From Specibacter cremeus (lineage in GTDB: Bacteria > Actinomycetota > Actinomycetes > Actinomycetales > Micrococcaceae), in contig NZ_RWKQ01000016.1 in NCBI RefSeq assembly GCF_003946885.1, positions 11,449-54,411 of the forward strand: a DNA stretch of 42,963 bases. Reading direction: 5' to 3'. Positions 1 through 12,999 of the stretch are shown here, in pieces (position 1 is the stretch's first letter; each line of letters opens with the position of its first letter). Below the pieces are notes generated by a model that had not been told where the DNA came from, searched no databases, and was given only the letters and a program-made list of their open reading frames with translations. Position numbers and translations under genes: made by a program.

Positions 1-912
1 GGTCAGGTTCCGGGCGAACGCGGCGCGTGCCGGATCGATGAGCAGGCGGCCCGCGCCGGACAGGCCCCCGCCGATGACGAACAGTGCCGGATCGAGTGCG
101 GCGGCCAGGTTCGCGATACCCAGCCCCAGCCACTCCCCGACCTCGTGGACCAGGTCCCGGCACATGGGGTCCCCGGCCATGGCCTGTTCCGTCACCAGCG
201 CCCCGGTGATGTCCTCGGCCCGGCCGCTCGCCGCCGCCAACAACGCCGCGGCGACCGGGGAGTCGGCCAGGGCGAGCTCCCGGGCCTCGCGCCCCAGCGC
301 GTTGCCCGACGCGTACTGCTCCCAGCACCCGCGGTTGCCGCATTCGCAGCGGTGCCCGCCGGGCATGATGACCTGGTGCCCGAATTCCCCGGCCAGCCCG
401 AAGCTGCCGCGTTCCACCCGGCCGTTGGTGACCATGGCCCCGCCGATGCCCGTGCCGAGGGTCAGGCACACCAGGTGTTCCTGGCCCCGGCCGGCCCCGA
501 AGCGCCATTCGGCCCAGCCGGCCGCGTCGGCGTCATTCGTGAGCATGACCGGCCGGCCCAGCAGGGCCTCGAGGTTCGCCCGCAGCGGCTCGTTGCGCCA
601 CGCCAGGTGGGGGCTGAACATGACGGTGCTGTCGGCCAGGTCCATCCAGCCCGCCGCGCCGATGCCGACCGAGCGGATGTCGTGGCGGCCGCCGAGCTCG
701 CGGACAAGCTCGACGATGGTGGCCTCGACGGCGCGCGCGTCACGTCCGGGGGTGGGCCGCCGTCGTTCCTCGATGACCGTGCCGGCGCCGTCGACGACGC
801 CGGCGGCCACCTTCGTGCCGCCGATGTCGATGCCGATGGCCAGCGCGCGTTCGGCCGGGCGGGCGTTGGCGAAGCGGAAACGCGGACGGAAGGCGGTGGG
901 GCGGGCGGGCAT
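1..912 (-). CDS. glk: ROK-family glucokinase, C-terminus cut by window edge
   Basis: Cytoplasmic sugar kinase that would phosphorylate glucose, or a related sugar, with ATP. The visible 304 codons start MPARPTAFRPRF. Residues 27-32 read DIGGTK, the ROK phosphate-binding motif. NDADAAGW in the middle holds the expected catalytic Asp. GEFGHQ is followed by CECGNRGCWE, which matches the ROK zinc motif (His plus CxCGxxGCxE). The last residues run off position 1, so only the tail is missing. The gene is divergent from the acyl-CoA ligase across 412 bp. Sugar specificity is inferred: bacterial ROK kinases of this length with this zinc motif are usually glucokinases, but an N-acetylglucosamine or mannose kinase cannot be excluded. 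Confidence 0.85.
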   Translation of the reverse strand, partial: MPARPTAFRPRFRFANARPAERALAIGIDIGGTKVAAGVVDGAGTVIEERRRPTPGRDARAVEATIVELVRELGGRHDIRSVGIGAAGWMDLADSTVMFSPHLAWRNEPLRANLEALLGRPVMLTNDADAAGWAEWRFGAGRGQEHLVCLTLGTGIGGAMVTNGRVERGSFGLAGEFGHQVIMPGGHRCECGNRGCWEQYASGNALGREARELALADSPVAAALLAAASGRAEDITGALVTEQAMAGDPMCRDLVHEVGEWLGLGIANLAAALDPALFVIGGGLSGAGRLLIDPARAAFARNLT

Positions 913-1324
913 GCGTCGAGTCTAGCGACGGACACCGGAAAGGCCGGGGGTGTTTGTTCAGGCGGCCGTCGCCGCGTCGGGGGCCTCGCCGTCGGGGGCG
1001 TCGCCCGGGCCCCGGACGCAACTGCCGGGCACCAGATGTCGATAACGCAACTGATGGGCAGCAGATGTCGAAAATCCCGGCAAATCGGCACGAAACGAGC
1101 ATTTACCGCCCACTGGTTCGCACGACGCCACGGCCTGTCCTGCAGGGACAGCCGGCCCGGCGCCGCCCGCGGCGGGCCGGTGCGAATTGAAAGCGTGACA
1201 CAAACAACATATTGTTACTGACGAGTAACTTATCTACGGCGCGGCATCCCCGGGGGCCGGATAGAGTATTGCCAAGCCCGCAGGACTCACAGGCACGGCA
1301 CTCACTGACACGAAGGAGCTCACA
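913..1324. other. Divergent intergenic region, glucokinase / acyl-CoA ligase
   Basis: 412 bp without a convincing gene. It holds a pair of direct repeats (CAGATGTCGA followed by TAA or AAA, near 1034 and 1061), a GC-rich dyad around 1152-1180 and, close to the acyl-CoA ligase, the palindrome listed separately at 1214-1229. Promoters for both neighbours must lie here. The A/T-rich stretch 1195-1240 is the best candidate for the ligase promoter. Confidence 0.5.
1214..1229. promoter_or_regulatory. Perfect palindrome upstream of acyl-CoA ligase
   Basis: GTTACTGACGAGTAAC has arms GTTACT/AGTAAC around GACG, in an A/T-rich island about 95 bp before the ligase start. Its size and symmetry fit a TetR-type operator. 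A fatty-acid-responsive TetR regulator is a plausible ligand, by inference from the target gene only. Confidence 0.5.
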
Positions 1325-3142
1325 GTGCGAGAAATCAAGGTCCCGGCCGAGGTCACCACCCCCGGGAACGCGAATGCCACCGACTTCGTCCTGCGCCAGG
1401 CCGCAATCCCCACGAACCCGGCCCTGTTTTCCCGCCGCAACGCCGACAACGTGTGGGTGGACATCTCCGCCCGCGAGTTCCACCAGGACGTGTGCGCCAT
1501 CGCCAAGGGCCTGATCGCCGCCGGCATCCGGCCCGGCGACCGGATCGGGATCATGTCCCGCACCCGGTACGAATGGACCCTGGTCGACTTCGCCGTCTGG
1601 TTCGCCGGGGCCGTGTCCGTGCCGATCTACGAGACGTCGTCGCCGTCACAGGTGGCGTGGAACCTGGGCGACTCGGGGGCCATCGCCGCGTTCGCCGAGA
1701 CCGCCGCCCATGAGAACATCATCCGCCAGGCGGCCCACAACGAGGGCCTGTCCGCCGTGGTGGACGTGTGGCAACTCGACGGTCCCGGCCTGGACGCGCT
1801 GCGGGCGGGCGGCCGGGAGGTGTCCGACGAGACGCTGGAGGCGGCCCGCAGCGCCAACGGGCTCGACGACCTCGCCACCATCATCTACACGTCCGGCACC
1901 ACCGGCCGGCCCAAGGGCTGCATGATCACGCACGGCAACTTCGTCGAGCTCAGCGACAACGCCCTCGCCGTGCTCGGCCAGGATGTGGTGCCGCCCGGGT
2001 CCCAGACCATCATGTTCCTGCCGCTGGCCCACGTGTTCGCCCGCTTCATCTCCGTGCTGGCCGTCGCCGCCGGCGCGAAGGTGGGCCACACCCCGGACAT
2101 CAAGAACCTGCTGGGCGACCTGCAGAGCTTCCGGCCGACGTTCATCCTGGCCGTGCCGCGCGTGTTCGAGAAGGTGTACAACTCGGCGTCCATGCGGGCC
2201 GAGAGCGAGGGGAAGGGCAAGATCTTCGCGGCCGCGGCCCGCACCGCGATCGCCCACTCCAAGGCGCGGCAGGGCGGCCGGGTCCCGTTGCTGCTCTCGG
2301 CCCGGCACTTCGTGTTCGACAAGCTCGTCTACGCCAAGTTGCGCGCCGCCATGGGCGGGCAGGTCCGGCACGCCGTCTCCGGCGGCGGCCCGCTGGGCGT
2401 TCGGCTGGGCCACTTCTTCCAGGGCATCGGCCTGCAGATCCTCGAGGGCTACGGCCTGACCGAGACGACCGCCCCCGTGACGGTGAACCGCCCGGCCCGC
2501 ATCAAGATCGGCACGGTCGGTGCGCCGTTGCCCGGCAACGCCGTACGGATCGCCGACGACGGCGAGATCCTCACCCAGGGCGTGTGCGTCATGAAGGGCT
2601 ACTTCGGCCGCGACGACCTGACGGCCGACGCGTTCACCGACGGGTGGTTCCACACCGGCGACGTGGGCGAACTCGACGCGGACGGGTTCCTGAGGATCAC
2701 CGACCGGAAGAAGGAGATCATCGTCACGGCCGGCGGCAAGAACGTGGCCCCGGCCATGCTCGAGGACCCGATCCGGGCCGACGCGCTGGTCTCCCAGTGC
2801 ATGGTCATCGGCGACCAGCGCCCGTTCATCGCCGCGCTCGTCACCCTTGATGAGGAGGCGCTGCCCCAGTGGGCCGCCCACCACGGCCTGCCGTCGACCA
2901 TCACGGTCGCCGAGGCCGCCGTGAACCAGACCGTGATCGCGTCCGTGCAGAAGGCCATCGACCGGGCCAACGCGACCGTGTCGCAGGCGGAGGCCATCAA
3001 GGCGTTCCGCATCGTGGCCACCGATTTCACGGAGGCCTCGGGCCACCTGACCCCGTCCATGAAGGTCAAGCGGGCCGAGGTCCTCAAGGACTTCACCGAC
3101 GTCGTCGAGGACATCTACGCCGCGCCGAAGCCGGCCGTCTAG
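1325..3142 (+). CDS. fadD: Long-chain fatty-acid-CoA ligase (FadD15-like)
   Basis: Activates fatty acids to acyl-CoA by way of an acyl-adenylate, using ATP and CoA; cytoplasmic or membrane-peripheral. 605 aa, normal for the FadD15/FACL group of the ANL superfamily. IIYTSGTTGRPKG near residue 185 is the AMP-binding P-loop. YGLTETTA near 380 is the adenylate-binding motif. GWFHTGDVGELD followed by TDRKKEIIVTAGGKNVAP marks the hinge and C-terminal domain. The start is GTG at 1325, preceded by GAAGGAG at 1312-1318. The next gene is convergent, with its stop 9 bp past this stop. Chain-length preference cannot be read from the sequence. Confidence 0.92.
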   Translation: MREIKVPAEVTTPGNANATDFVLRQAAIPTNPALFSRRNADNVWVDISAREFHQDVCAIAKGLIAAGIRPGDRIGIMSRTRYEWTLVDFAVWFAGAVSVPIYETSSPSQVAWNLGDSGAIAAFAETAAHENIIRQAAHNEGLSAVVDVWQLDGPGLDALRAGGREVSDETLEAARSANGLDDLATIIYTSGTTGRPKGCMITHGNFVELSDNALAVLGQDVVPPGSQTIMFLPLAHVFARFISVLAVAAGAKVGHTPDIKNLLGDLQSFRPTFILAVPRVFEKVYNSASMRAESEGKGKIFAAAARTAIAHSKARQGGRVPLLLSARHFVFDKLVYAKLRAAMGGQVRHAVSGGGPLGVRLGHFFQGIGLQILEGYGLTETTAPVTVNRPARIKIGTVGAPLPGNAVRIADDGEILTQGVCVMKGYFGRDDLTADAFTDGWFHTGDVGELDADGFLRITDRKKEIIVTAGGKNVAPAMLEDPIRADALVSQCMVIGDQRPFIAALVTLDEEALPQWAAHHGLPSTITVAEAAVNQTVIASVQKAIDRANATVSQAEAIKAFRIVATDFTEASGHLTPSMKVKRAEVLKDFTDVVEDIYAAPKPAV

Positions 3143-3151
3143 TCCGGTCGC

Positions 3152-4573
3152 CTACCCCGCCTTGGGCGGCAGCGCCACGAGCTCCCCCACCACGAGCGCC
3201 GCGAGTTCCACGACGGCCGCCTGCGTGGCCGGGCGCAACCGGGCCAGCTGGATGCGGGACCCCTCGGCCAGGTGCTTGTCGTAGGGCAACCGCAGGACGT
3301 GGTCCACGCGGGAGCGGAAGTGCCCCTCGATCTCGTCGATGTCGACCTGTGTCTCGCCGCCGGAGAGATTGATGACGACGATCGCCCGCGCGACCAGGTC
3401 GTGCCGGCCGTGCGCCTCCAGCCAGGACAGCGTCTCGGACGCCAAGCGGGCCTCATCCACGCTGCCGCCCGAGACCAGCACCACTGTGTCGGCCTTCTCC
3501 AGCGTGCCCTTCATGACGGAGTGCACCATGCCGGTGCCCGAATCGGTGAGCACTATCGAGTAGTACTTGCCCAGGATGTCCGTCACGGCCCGGTAGTCGG
3601 CGTCGTCGAACGCCTGCGCCACGGCCGGATCGGTGTCCGAGGCCAGCACGTCCAGCCGGGACCCGTCGCGCGCCACGTAGTTGGACAGCTGCGGGAACGT
3701 GCTGACCTCGAACCTGTCCTTGACCAGGTTGCGCGCCGTGAAGTCGGCCCGTCCCGGCGACCTGTCCGACAACGTGCCGCGGTCCGGGTTCGCGTCCATG
3801 GCGATCACCCGGTCCTCGCGCATGTCGGCCAGCGCCATGCCCAGCAGCGTCGTGACGGTGGTCTTGCCCACCCCGCCCTTGCGCGAGAGCACCGGCACGT
3901 AGCGGGTGCGGTCGCCCAGCCGGGTGGCGATCGTGTTCTCCATGGCCCGGCGCAGCCGGACCTTGTCGGAGTCCCCGAGGTTGATGGCACCGAACGACAC
4001 CCGGTACAGCAGCAGCCGCCAGCCGCCCACGGGCGGTGCGGCCGACTTGGCCAGCAGCCGGTCGGGCGTCAGCGCGGCCGCCGGTTCCGGGCCGTCGTCG
4101 CGCTGCCGGCGCGGGCTGTGCCCGGCCTCGCCGTTGGCCGGCACGGTGGCGGGCCCGTCCGCAGGCGCCGGCGGGACGGGGGCGCCGGTCGGCACCCAGT
4201 CCGGGGCGGCCGCCGTCGTCGTCGGCATGGGCGGCACCTCCGGTGGATCTGGGACGACGCTGGCCACCTGACCCACGCTGCCGGTGGACGCCGGGTCGCC
4301 GGCCGCCGCCGCCAGCCCCAGGGGGCCGGTGCCGGCGGGGTCCACGACCGTGCCGTCGGCAGCGTCGGCGGGTGTGACGACCTCGATGCGCGGGACGGTC
4401 GCGGGTTGGGCCGCCCCGACCGGCGGTGCGTCACCGGGCAGCCCGTCGCCGGACTGGTGGGGTTCCCCGGCCTGTTCACCGGCCTGTTCACTGGCCTGTT
4501 CGTCGGGTTCGGCGTTGCCGGCGGGGTCAACCGCCGACAACGACGGTGCGGGGTCGAACTTTTTCGTGACCAT
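3152..4573 (-). CDS. MinD/ParA-family ATPase with Pro/Ala-rich N-terminal extension
   Basis: About 473 aa. The first 200 residues or so are low-complexity Pro/Ala/Gly/Val, probably disordered. The SIMIBI ATPase domain follows: SRKGGVGKTT is the deviant Walker A with its signature Lys, MDANPDRGT fills the Walker A' region and VLTDSGTG the Walker B region. The extension recalls EspI-like or cell-pole ParA proteins of actinobacteria, so a role in positioning or secretion is possible but unproven. The ATG at 4573 has GGAAGG just upstream and is preferred over an in-frame GTG at 4588. It lies downstream of pyruvate carboxylase on the same strand, separated by a strong hairpin. Confidence 0.85.
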   Translation of the reverse strand: MVTKKFDPAPSLSAVDPAGNAEPDEQASEQAGEQAGEPHQSGDGLPGDAPPVGAAQPATVPRIEVVTPADAADGTVVDPAGTGPLGLAAAAGDPASTGSVGQVASVVPDPPEVPPMPTTTAAAPDWVPTGAPVPPAPADGPATVPANGEAGHSPRRQRDDGPEPAAALTPDRLLAKSAAPPVGGWRLLLYRVSFGAINLGDSDKVRLRRAMENTIATRLGDRTRYVPVLSRKGGVGKTTVTTLLGMALADMREDRVIAMDANPDRGTLSDRSPGRADFTARNLVKDRFEVSTFPQLSNYVARDGSRLDVLASDTDPAVAQAFDDADYRAVTDILGKYYSIVLTDSGTGMVHSVMKGTLEKADTVVLVSGGSVDEARLASETLSWLEAHGRHDLVARAIVVINLSGGETQVDIDEIEGHFRSRVDHVLRLPYDKHLAEGSRIQLARLRPATQAAVVELAALVVGELVALPPKAG

Positions 4574-4592
4574 GGCTCCGCCTTCCACATGT

Positions 4593-4633
4593 GCCGCCGC
4601 GGCCGGAACCGGGCTGGTTCCGACCGCGGCGGC
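4593..4633 (-). terminator. Long hairpin between pyc and the MinD/ParA gene
   Basis: Arms 4593-4610 and 4616-4633 are 18 bp each with one mismatch, around the loop GGGCT. It sits 28 bp after the pyc stop. No U-tract follows, so it would be an imperfect intrinsic terminator, an mRNA 3' stabiliser, or part of the leader of the next gene. Confidence 0.55.
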
Positions 4634-4660
4634 GGGTTGTGGCCTTAGTGTAATCGAAGG

Positions 4661-8059
<3,399 letters not shown>

Positions 8060-8072
8060 GACACTCCTGTGT

Positions 8073-8160
8073 GAACGATGGTTTGGATCGGTACTGCAGG
8101 CTTGGCGCAAACGCCTCATCGATGGTTAACCGATGTTTAATCGTTGGTTTAGTTTCCGTT
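8073..8160 (-). promoter_or_regulatory. Phased 11-bp repeats upstream of pyc
   Basis: On the plus strand, 8117-8127 CATCGATGGTT, 8128-8138 AACCGATGTTT and 8139-8149 AATCGTTGGTT are contiguous units. A weaker fourth follows (TAGTTTCCGTT, 8150-8160), and a separate GAACGATGGTT lies at 8073-8083. The consensus is roughly AATCGATGGTT. The spacing of about one helical turn places all units on one DNA face. The tract is A/T-rich, 14-101 bp upstream of the pyc start. This is likely a multi-site activator or repressor region; the protein is unknown. Confidence 0.55.
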
Positions 8161-8219
8161 ATGTTCTTGGAGACCAAAGTGGTGCAAGTCTCCCGGGTTG
8201 GGGCCGCCGCCGCAACAAC

Positions 8220-8248
8220 ACGTGGCCCGGGTCACAGCCGGGCCACGT
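8220..8248 (-). terminator. Terminator after gcvP
   Basis: Perfect 11-bp stem ACGTGGCCCGG / CCGGGCCACGT around the 7-nt loop GTCACAG, 9 bp beyond the gcvP stop. On the minus strand it is followed by TGTTGTTG. It separates gcvP from pyc. Confidence 0.75.
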
Positions 8249-8256
8249 AATATTGC

Positions 8257-11145
8257 TCAGAGATCCGCGGCGAGTTCCTCGATGGACGGGCAGGAGCAGA
8301 CCAAGTGGCGGTCGCCATAGGCCTGGTCGATGCGGCGCACCGGCGGCCAGTACTTGGCACGCGGGTCCACGCCGGCCGGGAACACGGCCTCCTCCCGGCT
8401 GTACGGGTGCGTCCAGTCCTTGACCAGGCTGCGGGCCGTGTGCGGGGCGTTGACCAGCGGGTTGTCCCCGGCCGGCCACAGCCCGTCCTGCACGGCGGCG
8501 ATCTCGCGCCGGATGGCGACCATGGCGTCCACGAAGCGGTCCACCTCGGCCAGGTCCTCGGACTCCGTCGGTTCGACCATGAGCGTGCCCGCCACGGGGA
8601 ACGACATCGTCGGGGCGTGGAAGCCGTAGTCGATCAGGCGCTTGGCCACGTCGTCGACGCTGACACCGGAATCGGCGGTGATGCCGCGCAGGTCCAGGAT
8701 GCACTCGTGCGCCACGAGGTCGTGTGCCCCCGTGTACAGGACCGGGTAGTGGCCGGCCAGCCGGCGGGCGATGTAGTTGGCGGACAGGATGGCCGTCTGG
8801 GTGGCCCGGCGCAGGCCGTCCGGGCCCATCATGCGGATGTACGCCCAGGAGATCGGCAGGATCGACGCCGAGCCGTACGGTGCGCTGGAGACGAGCCCCA
8901 CACTGGAGTGCTGGCCCAGCGACCGGGCCGGCAGGTGCGGGGCCAGGTGCGCGCGGACCCCGACGGGGCCGACGCCCGGGCCGCCGCCGCCGTGCGGGAT
9001 GCAGAACGTCTTGTGCAGGTTTAGGTGGCTGACGTCCGCGCCGAACTTGCCGGGCCTGGCCAGCCCGACCAGGGCGTTCAGGTTGGCGCCGTCGACGTAC
9101 ACTTGGCCGCCGGCGTCGTGCACCATGGCGCAGATCGTGGTGATCGACGTCTCGAACACGCCGTGCGTGGACGGGTAGGTGACCATGATGGCGGCCAGGT
9201 CGTCCTCGTGCAGCGTGATGAGGCGCTTGAGGTCATCGATGTCGACGTTGCCGAAGCCGTCCGTGGCGACCGGGACGACCTTGAGCCCGGCCATGACGGC
9301 GGAGGCGGCGTTCGTGCCGTGGGCGGAGGTGGGGATGAGCACGATGTCGCGGTCCGGGTTGCCGTTCTCGACATGGTAGGCGCGGATGGCCATGAGTCCG
9401 GCGAATTCGCCCTGGGACCCGGCGTTCGGCTGCACGGACACGGCGTCGTAGCCGGTGATCTCCGCCAGCCAGGCCTCCAGCTGGGTGGCCATCTCGACGA
9501 TGCCGACGGTGTCCTCGGCCGGCGCGTACGGGTGCAGGCCCGCGAACTCGGGCCAGGTGATGGCAGCCATCTCGGCGGTGGCGTTCAGCTTCATGGTGCA
9601 CGAGCCCAGCGGGATCATGCCACGGTCCAGCGCGTAGTCGGCGTCGGAGAGCTTGCGCAGGTAGCGCAGCATCTGGGTCTCGGAGTTGTGCGCGTGGAAC
9701 ACCCCGTTGTCCAGGTAGCCGGTGGTGCGGGCCGCGGCGATGGCGCCGGCTCCGGTGGGGACGGTCACGGTGGCCGCGCCGAGGAAGCCGGCCAGGGCGG
9801 CGAGGTCCGCCGCCGTCGTCGTCTCGTCGACGGCGATCTGGATGTGCGCGTCGTCGATCCGGCGCAGCAGATACCCGCCGGCGTGCGCGGCCGCGACGAT
9901 CTGATCGGCGTTCGCGCCGGCGAGGCGGATCCGCACGGTGTCGAAGAAGTCGGCGTGGACCACGGTGTGGCCGGCGGCCGCGGCCGTGGCGGCGACGGCC
10001 GCCGCGTCCGCGTGCACGCGTTCGGCGATGGCCAACAGGCCGGCCGGGCCATGGTAGACGGCATACATGCCGGCCATGACGGCCAGCAGCACCTGGGCGG
10101 TGCAGATGTTGGAGGTGGCCTTCTCGCGGCGGATGTGCTGTTCGCGCGTCTGCAGCGCCAGCCGGTAGGCGATGTGCCCGTCGGCGTCCTTCGAGACACC
10201 GACCAGGCGGCCGGGCAGGGCGCGTTCGAGGCCCTTGCGCACGGCCATGTAGCCGGCGTGCGGGCCGCCGAAGCCCATCGGGACGCCGAAGCGCTGCGAG
10301 GTGCCCACGGCCAGGTCGGCGCCGAGCGTGCCGGGGGCCTCGAGGAGGGTCAGCGCGAGCAGGTCCGCGGCGACACCGACCAGGGCCTTGGCCGCGTGGG
10401 CGGCGTCGATGAGCGGGGCCAGGTCGCGGATCCGGCCGGAGTCGCCCGGGTACTGCAGCAGGACGCCGAAGTACTCCTGCCCGGGGGCGCCGGCATCGAA
10501 GTCGTGGACCAGGACGGGGATGCCCATGGCGCGGGCGCGGGTGGTGACGACGGCCAGTGTCTGCGGGAACACGTCGGCGTCGACGAGGAACACGGCGTCG
10601 GCGCTTGCCGACCGGTTGGAGCGGCGCATCAGCGCCATGGCCTCGGCGGCCGCCGTGCCCTCGTCGAGCATGGACGCGTTGGCGGTGACCATGCCGGTCA
10701 GGTCGGCGACGGTGGTCTGGAAGTTCAGCAGCGCCTCCAGCCGGCCTTGGGAGATTTCCGGCTGGTAGGGCGTGTAGGCGGTGTACCAGGCCGGGCTCTC
10801 CAGCACGTTGCGCGCGATCACGCCGGGAGTGAACGTGCCGTAGTAGCCCTGCCCGAGGAAGGAGCGGTTGACGGTGTTCTTGGCCGCGAGTTCCCTCAAC
10901 TCGGCCAGCATGGCCTCCTCCGACACGCCCGCGGCCAGCGACAGCGGCTCGGTGGTGTAGATCGACTCGGGCAGCGCCGCGGTGGTCAATTCCTCCAAAG
11001 AACCGAATCCGAGGGTGCTCAACATATGATGAACATGGGGCTGGGTCGTCACCCCGATGTGTCGGTCGCTGAAGCCGGCCGCCGCGAAGCCGCTCGTGGG
11101 CAGGCTTTCGGCTGTCATGTCTGGGGTGTTTGAGGTGTTTGTCAC
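8257..11145 (-). CDS. gcvP: Glycine dehydrogenase (decarboxylating), P protein
   Basis: PLP-dependent P protein of the glycine cleavage system. It decarboxylates glycine and passes the aminomethyl group to lipoylated GcvH, which is encoded at 14903-15289. About 962 aa in one chain, the usual length for the fused form. SDRHIGVTT near the N-terminus is family-typical. [16 protein letters not shown] near residue 715 carries the PLP-binding Lys. The GTG at 11145 has GGAG 7 nt upstream and is preferred over a TTG at 11157. It is divergent from the ParA gene across about 120 bp. No glycine riboswitch is recognisable in that gap. gcvT is not in the window. Confidence 0.96.
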   Translation of the reverse strand: MTNTSNTPDMTAESLPTSGFAAAGFSDRHIGVTTQPHVHHMLSTLGFGSLEELTTAALPESIYTTEPLSLAAGVSEEAMLAELRELAAKNTVNRSFLGQGYYGTFTPGVIARNVLESPAWYTAYTPYQPEISQGRLEALLNFQTTVADLTGMVTANASMLDEGTAAAEAMALMRRSNRSASADAVFLVDADVFPQTLAVVTTRARAMGIPVLVHDFDAGAPGQEYFGVLLQYPGDSGRIRDLAPLIDAAHAAKALVGVAADLLALTLLEAPGTLGADLAVGTSQRFGVPMGFGGPHAGYMAVRKGLERALPGRLVGVSKDADGHIAYRLALQTREQHIRREKATSNICTAQVLLAVMAGMYAVYHGPAGLLAIAERVHADAAAVAATAAAAGHTVVHADFFDTVRIRLAGANADQIVAAAHAGGYLLRRIDDAHIQIAVDETTTAADLAALAGFLGAATVTVPTGAGAIAAARTTGYLDNGVFHAHNSETQMLRYLRKLSDADYALDRGMIPLGSCTMKLNATAEMAAITWPEFAGLHPYAPAEDTVGIVEMATQLEAWLAEITGYDAVSVQPNAGSQGEFAGLMAIRAYHVENGNPDRDIVLIPTSAHGTNAASAVMAGLKVVPVATDGFGNVDIDDLKRLITLHEDDLAAIMVTYPSTHGVFETSITTICAMVHDAGGQVYVDGANLNALVGLARPGKFGADVSHLNLHKTFCIPHGGGGPGVGPVGVRAHLAPHLPARSLGQHSSVGLVSSAPYGSASILPISWAYIRMMGPDGLRRATQTAILSANYIARRLAGHYPVLYTGAHDLVAHECILDLRGITADSGVSVDDVAKRLIDYGFHAPTMSFPVAGTLMVEPTESEDLAEVDRFVDAMVAIRREIAAVQDGLWPAGDNPLVNAPHTARSLVKDWTHPYSREEAVFPAGVDPRAKYWPPVRRIDQAYGDRHLVCSCPSIEELAADL

Positions 11146-11267
11146 TGGGGTCTCCAAGTCGCGAACGTTCCTTAGATATTGTAAGTGTCAGACGGCAGCG
11201 GCCCCGGACGTCTCGGACGCCCGCAAAACGTGAGTGAAGATGGAATGCAAAGGTCGTGGTTCTACCC

Positions 11268-12104
11268 GTGCAAGTAGTGAGCATCAGCAGCCTCAAGGGC
11301 GGCGTCGGCAAGACGAGTGTGACACTCGGCCTGGCCTCTGCGGCACTGGCGGCCGGCATCCCCACCCTGGTCATCGACCTTGACCCGCACGCGGACGCCA
11401 GCACCGGGCTGGCCGTCCGCCCGGACGGGCAGCAGGACATCGGCCGGATGGTCAAGGCGCCCCGGCGTGCCGACCTGGCGGCGAATGTGGTGCCCAGCGG
11501 CTGGCTTGCCGCCTACCAGCACGACGCCGGGCCGTCGCCGGTGCTCGACGTCGCCATGGGCAGCGCGTACACGGGCATCTACGACCGCCCGGACCTGGGC
11601 CGGCGCGACCTGCGCCGCCTGTCGACCGTGCTGGCCAACGCCGACCGGGGCGGCGTGGCCCCGTACCAGCTGGTGCTCATCGACTGCCCGCCGTCGCTGA
11701 ACGGGCTGACGCGCATGGCGTGGACGGCCAGCAGCCGGGTGCTGCTCGTGGCCGAGCCCGGCCTGTTCTCCGTGGCCGGGACACAGCGGACGTTGCGGGC
11801 CATCGAGTTGTTCCGCAAGGAATTCGCCCCGGCGTTGACACCGGCCGGCATCATCGCCAACCGGGTGCGCAGCGGCTCGAACGAGCATGCGTACCGGTTG
11901 CAGGAGATGAAGACGATGTTCGGCGACCTGCTGCTCTCCCCCACGATCCCCGAGCAGGCGAACTGGCAGCAGATCCAGGGCGCCGCGCACCCGATCCACC
12001 AGTGGCCGGGCGAGTCCGCGAAGAACGCGTCGGCGCTGTTCGACAAGCTGCTCGACGAGGTCGTCACCCAGGGTGCCACGCGCAGCCGCATGTACCGCGG
12101 CTAG
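11268..12104 (+). CDS. ParA-family ATPase, orphan
   Basis: 278 aa, starting at the GTG of MQVVSISSLKGGVGKTS. This is the deviant Walker A of ParA/Soj proteins, and DLDPHADAST follows as Walker A'. LVLIDCPPSLNGL is Walker B. There is no ParB and no parS-like cluster nearby, so this is not a chromosome-partition pair. Its conserved place beside the garA/ftsR/resR cluster suggests a link to cell division or polarity (inference). An upstream GTG at 11256 would add four residues but has its ribosome site too close. It is convergent with the MerR gene, with only the palindromic repeat array between them. Confidence 0.88.
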   Translation: MQVVSISSLKGGVGKTSVTLGLASAALAAGIPTLVIDLDPHADASTGLAVRPDGQQDIGRMVKAPRRADLAANVVPSGWLAAYQHDAGPSPVLDVAMGSAYTGIYDRPDLGRRDLRRLSTVLANADRGGVAPYQLVLIDCPPSLNGLTRMAWTASSRVLLVAEPGLFSVAGTQRTLRAIELFRKEFAPALTPAGIIANRVRSGSNEHAYRLQEMKTMFGDLLLSPTIPEQANWQQIQGAAHPIHQWPGESAKNASALFDKLLDEVVTQGATRSRMYRG

Positions 12105-12105
12105 A

Positions 12106-12227
12106 GGTCTCGACGGGCTCGACCACCGGTGGTCGAGCCTGTCGAGACCCGGTGGTCGAGCCCGTCGAGACCCGGTGGTCGAGCCTGTCGAGACCCGGTG
12201 GTCGAGCCCGTCGAGACTTGTCGAGAC
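12106..12227. repeat. Palindromic repeat array 1 (23-bp units)
   Basis: One reverse unit (12106-12127) abuts four forward units starting at 12128, 12151, 12174 and 12197, with a partial unit to 12227. The core is GGTCGAGCCYGTCGAGACC. The first reverse/forward pair forms a near-perfect 44-bp dyad. The array fills the whole space between two convergent stop codons, so it may act as a bidirectional terminator. It belongs to the same family as the arrays at 18292, 19606 and 30272. Confidence 0.9.
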
Positions 12228-12818
12228 CTAGGAAATCTTGCGGGCGCGGCGCTTGCCGAGTTCGTCGTCGGGGAACTCCTCGACCGCGGCGTGCTCGCTG
12301 GGCAGCTGGGCCAGGGATCCCTCGACCTCGCGCCAGACACGGCCCACGGCGATGCCGAACACGCCCTGGCCGCCCTGGACCAGGTCGATGACCTCGTCCG
12401 CGGACGTGCACTCGTAGACCGACGCGCCGTCGCTCATCAGGGTGATCTGGGCCAGGTCCTCGACACCGCGCTCGCGCAGGTGCTCGACGGCCGCCCGGAT
12501 CTGCTGCAGGGACACGCCCGTGTCCAGCAGCCGCTTGACGACCTTCAGGACCAGGATGTCGCGGAAGCCGTACAGGCGCTGCGAGCCGGAGCCGGCCGCG
12601 CCGCGCACGGCGGGTTCCACCAGGCCGGTGCGGGCCCAGTAGTCAAGTTGGCGGTAGGTGATCCCCGCGGCCTTGCACGCGATGGGGCCACGGTAGCCGG
12701 CGTCCTCGTCCAGCACCGGCAGATCCTCGGTGAACAGCAAACCCTGGGCGCCGCCCGGTATGGCGGTGCTCGAAACAACGGCAGGCTGCAATTTGCCGGC
12801 GTCGCCCTTCGGACTCAC
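12228..12818 (-). CDS. resR: MerR-family regulator, ResR/McdR-like (Rv1830 type)
   Basis: 196 aa. An N-terminal MerR winged helix lies at about 40-110 (GYRGPIACKAAGITYRQLDYWARTG, with QRLYGFRDILVLKVVKRLLDTG as the wing and second helix). A helical effector or dimer domain follows. GTG at 12818 has AGGAGG 7 nt upstream; longer readings have no homology. Position in the cluster matches M. tuberculosis Rv1830 (ResR/McdR), which controls division and growth genes, so a similar role is inferred. The orthology call rests on order and domain, not on an alignment. The C-terminus is charged (DDELGKRRARK). Confidence 0.85.
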   Translation of the reverse strand: MSPKGDAGKLQPAVVSSTAIPGGAQGLLFTEDLPVLDEDAGYRGPIACKAAGITYRQLDYWARTGLVEPAVRGAAGSGSQRLYGFRDILVLKVVKRLLDTGVSLQQIRAAVEHLRERGVEDLAQITLMSDGASVYECTSADEVIDLVQGGQGVFGIAVGRVWREVEGSLAQLPSEHAAVEEFPDDELGKRRARKIS

Positions 12819-12999
12819 GTGGATCCTCCTTGTCGCAGTTCCCTCAAACGGGTGGGTGCCGGGACGCGTTGCCGGCACCGTGGACAGGACGCAAGGTCGC
12901 TGACTCCAAGTGTGACCGCAGCAGCACGCCGCTGGCAATGGGAACCATCTACCTGAACGCTATTCCCGCTGGGGGCCAAGGTCAAAGACGTTGATGCTT

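Noticed and set aside
9025-11133. A 702-codon open frame on the plus strand opposite gcvP
   Set aside because: Same mirror effect; gcvP is complete on the other strand.
11146-11267. Glycine riboswitch before gcvP
   Set aside because: The gap is too short for the tandem aptamer and lacks its conserved motifs.
12106-12227. CRISPR array
   Set aside because: Units are contiguous, with no unique spacers, and similar units occur in both orientations.
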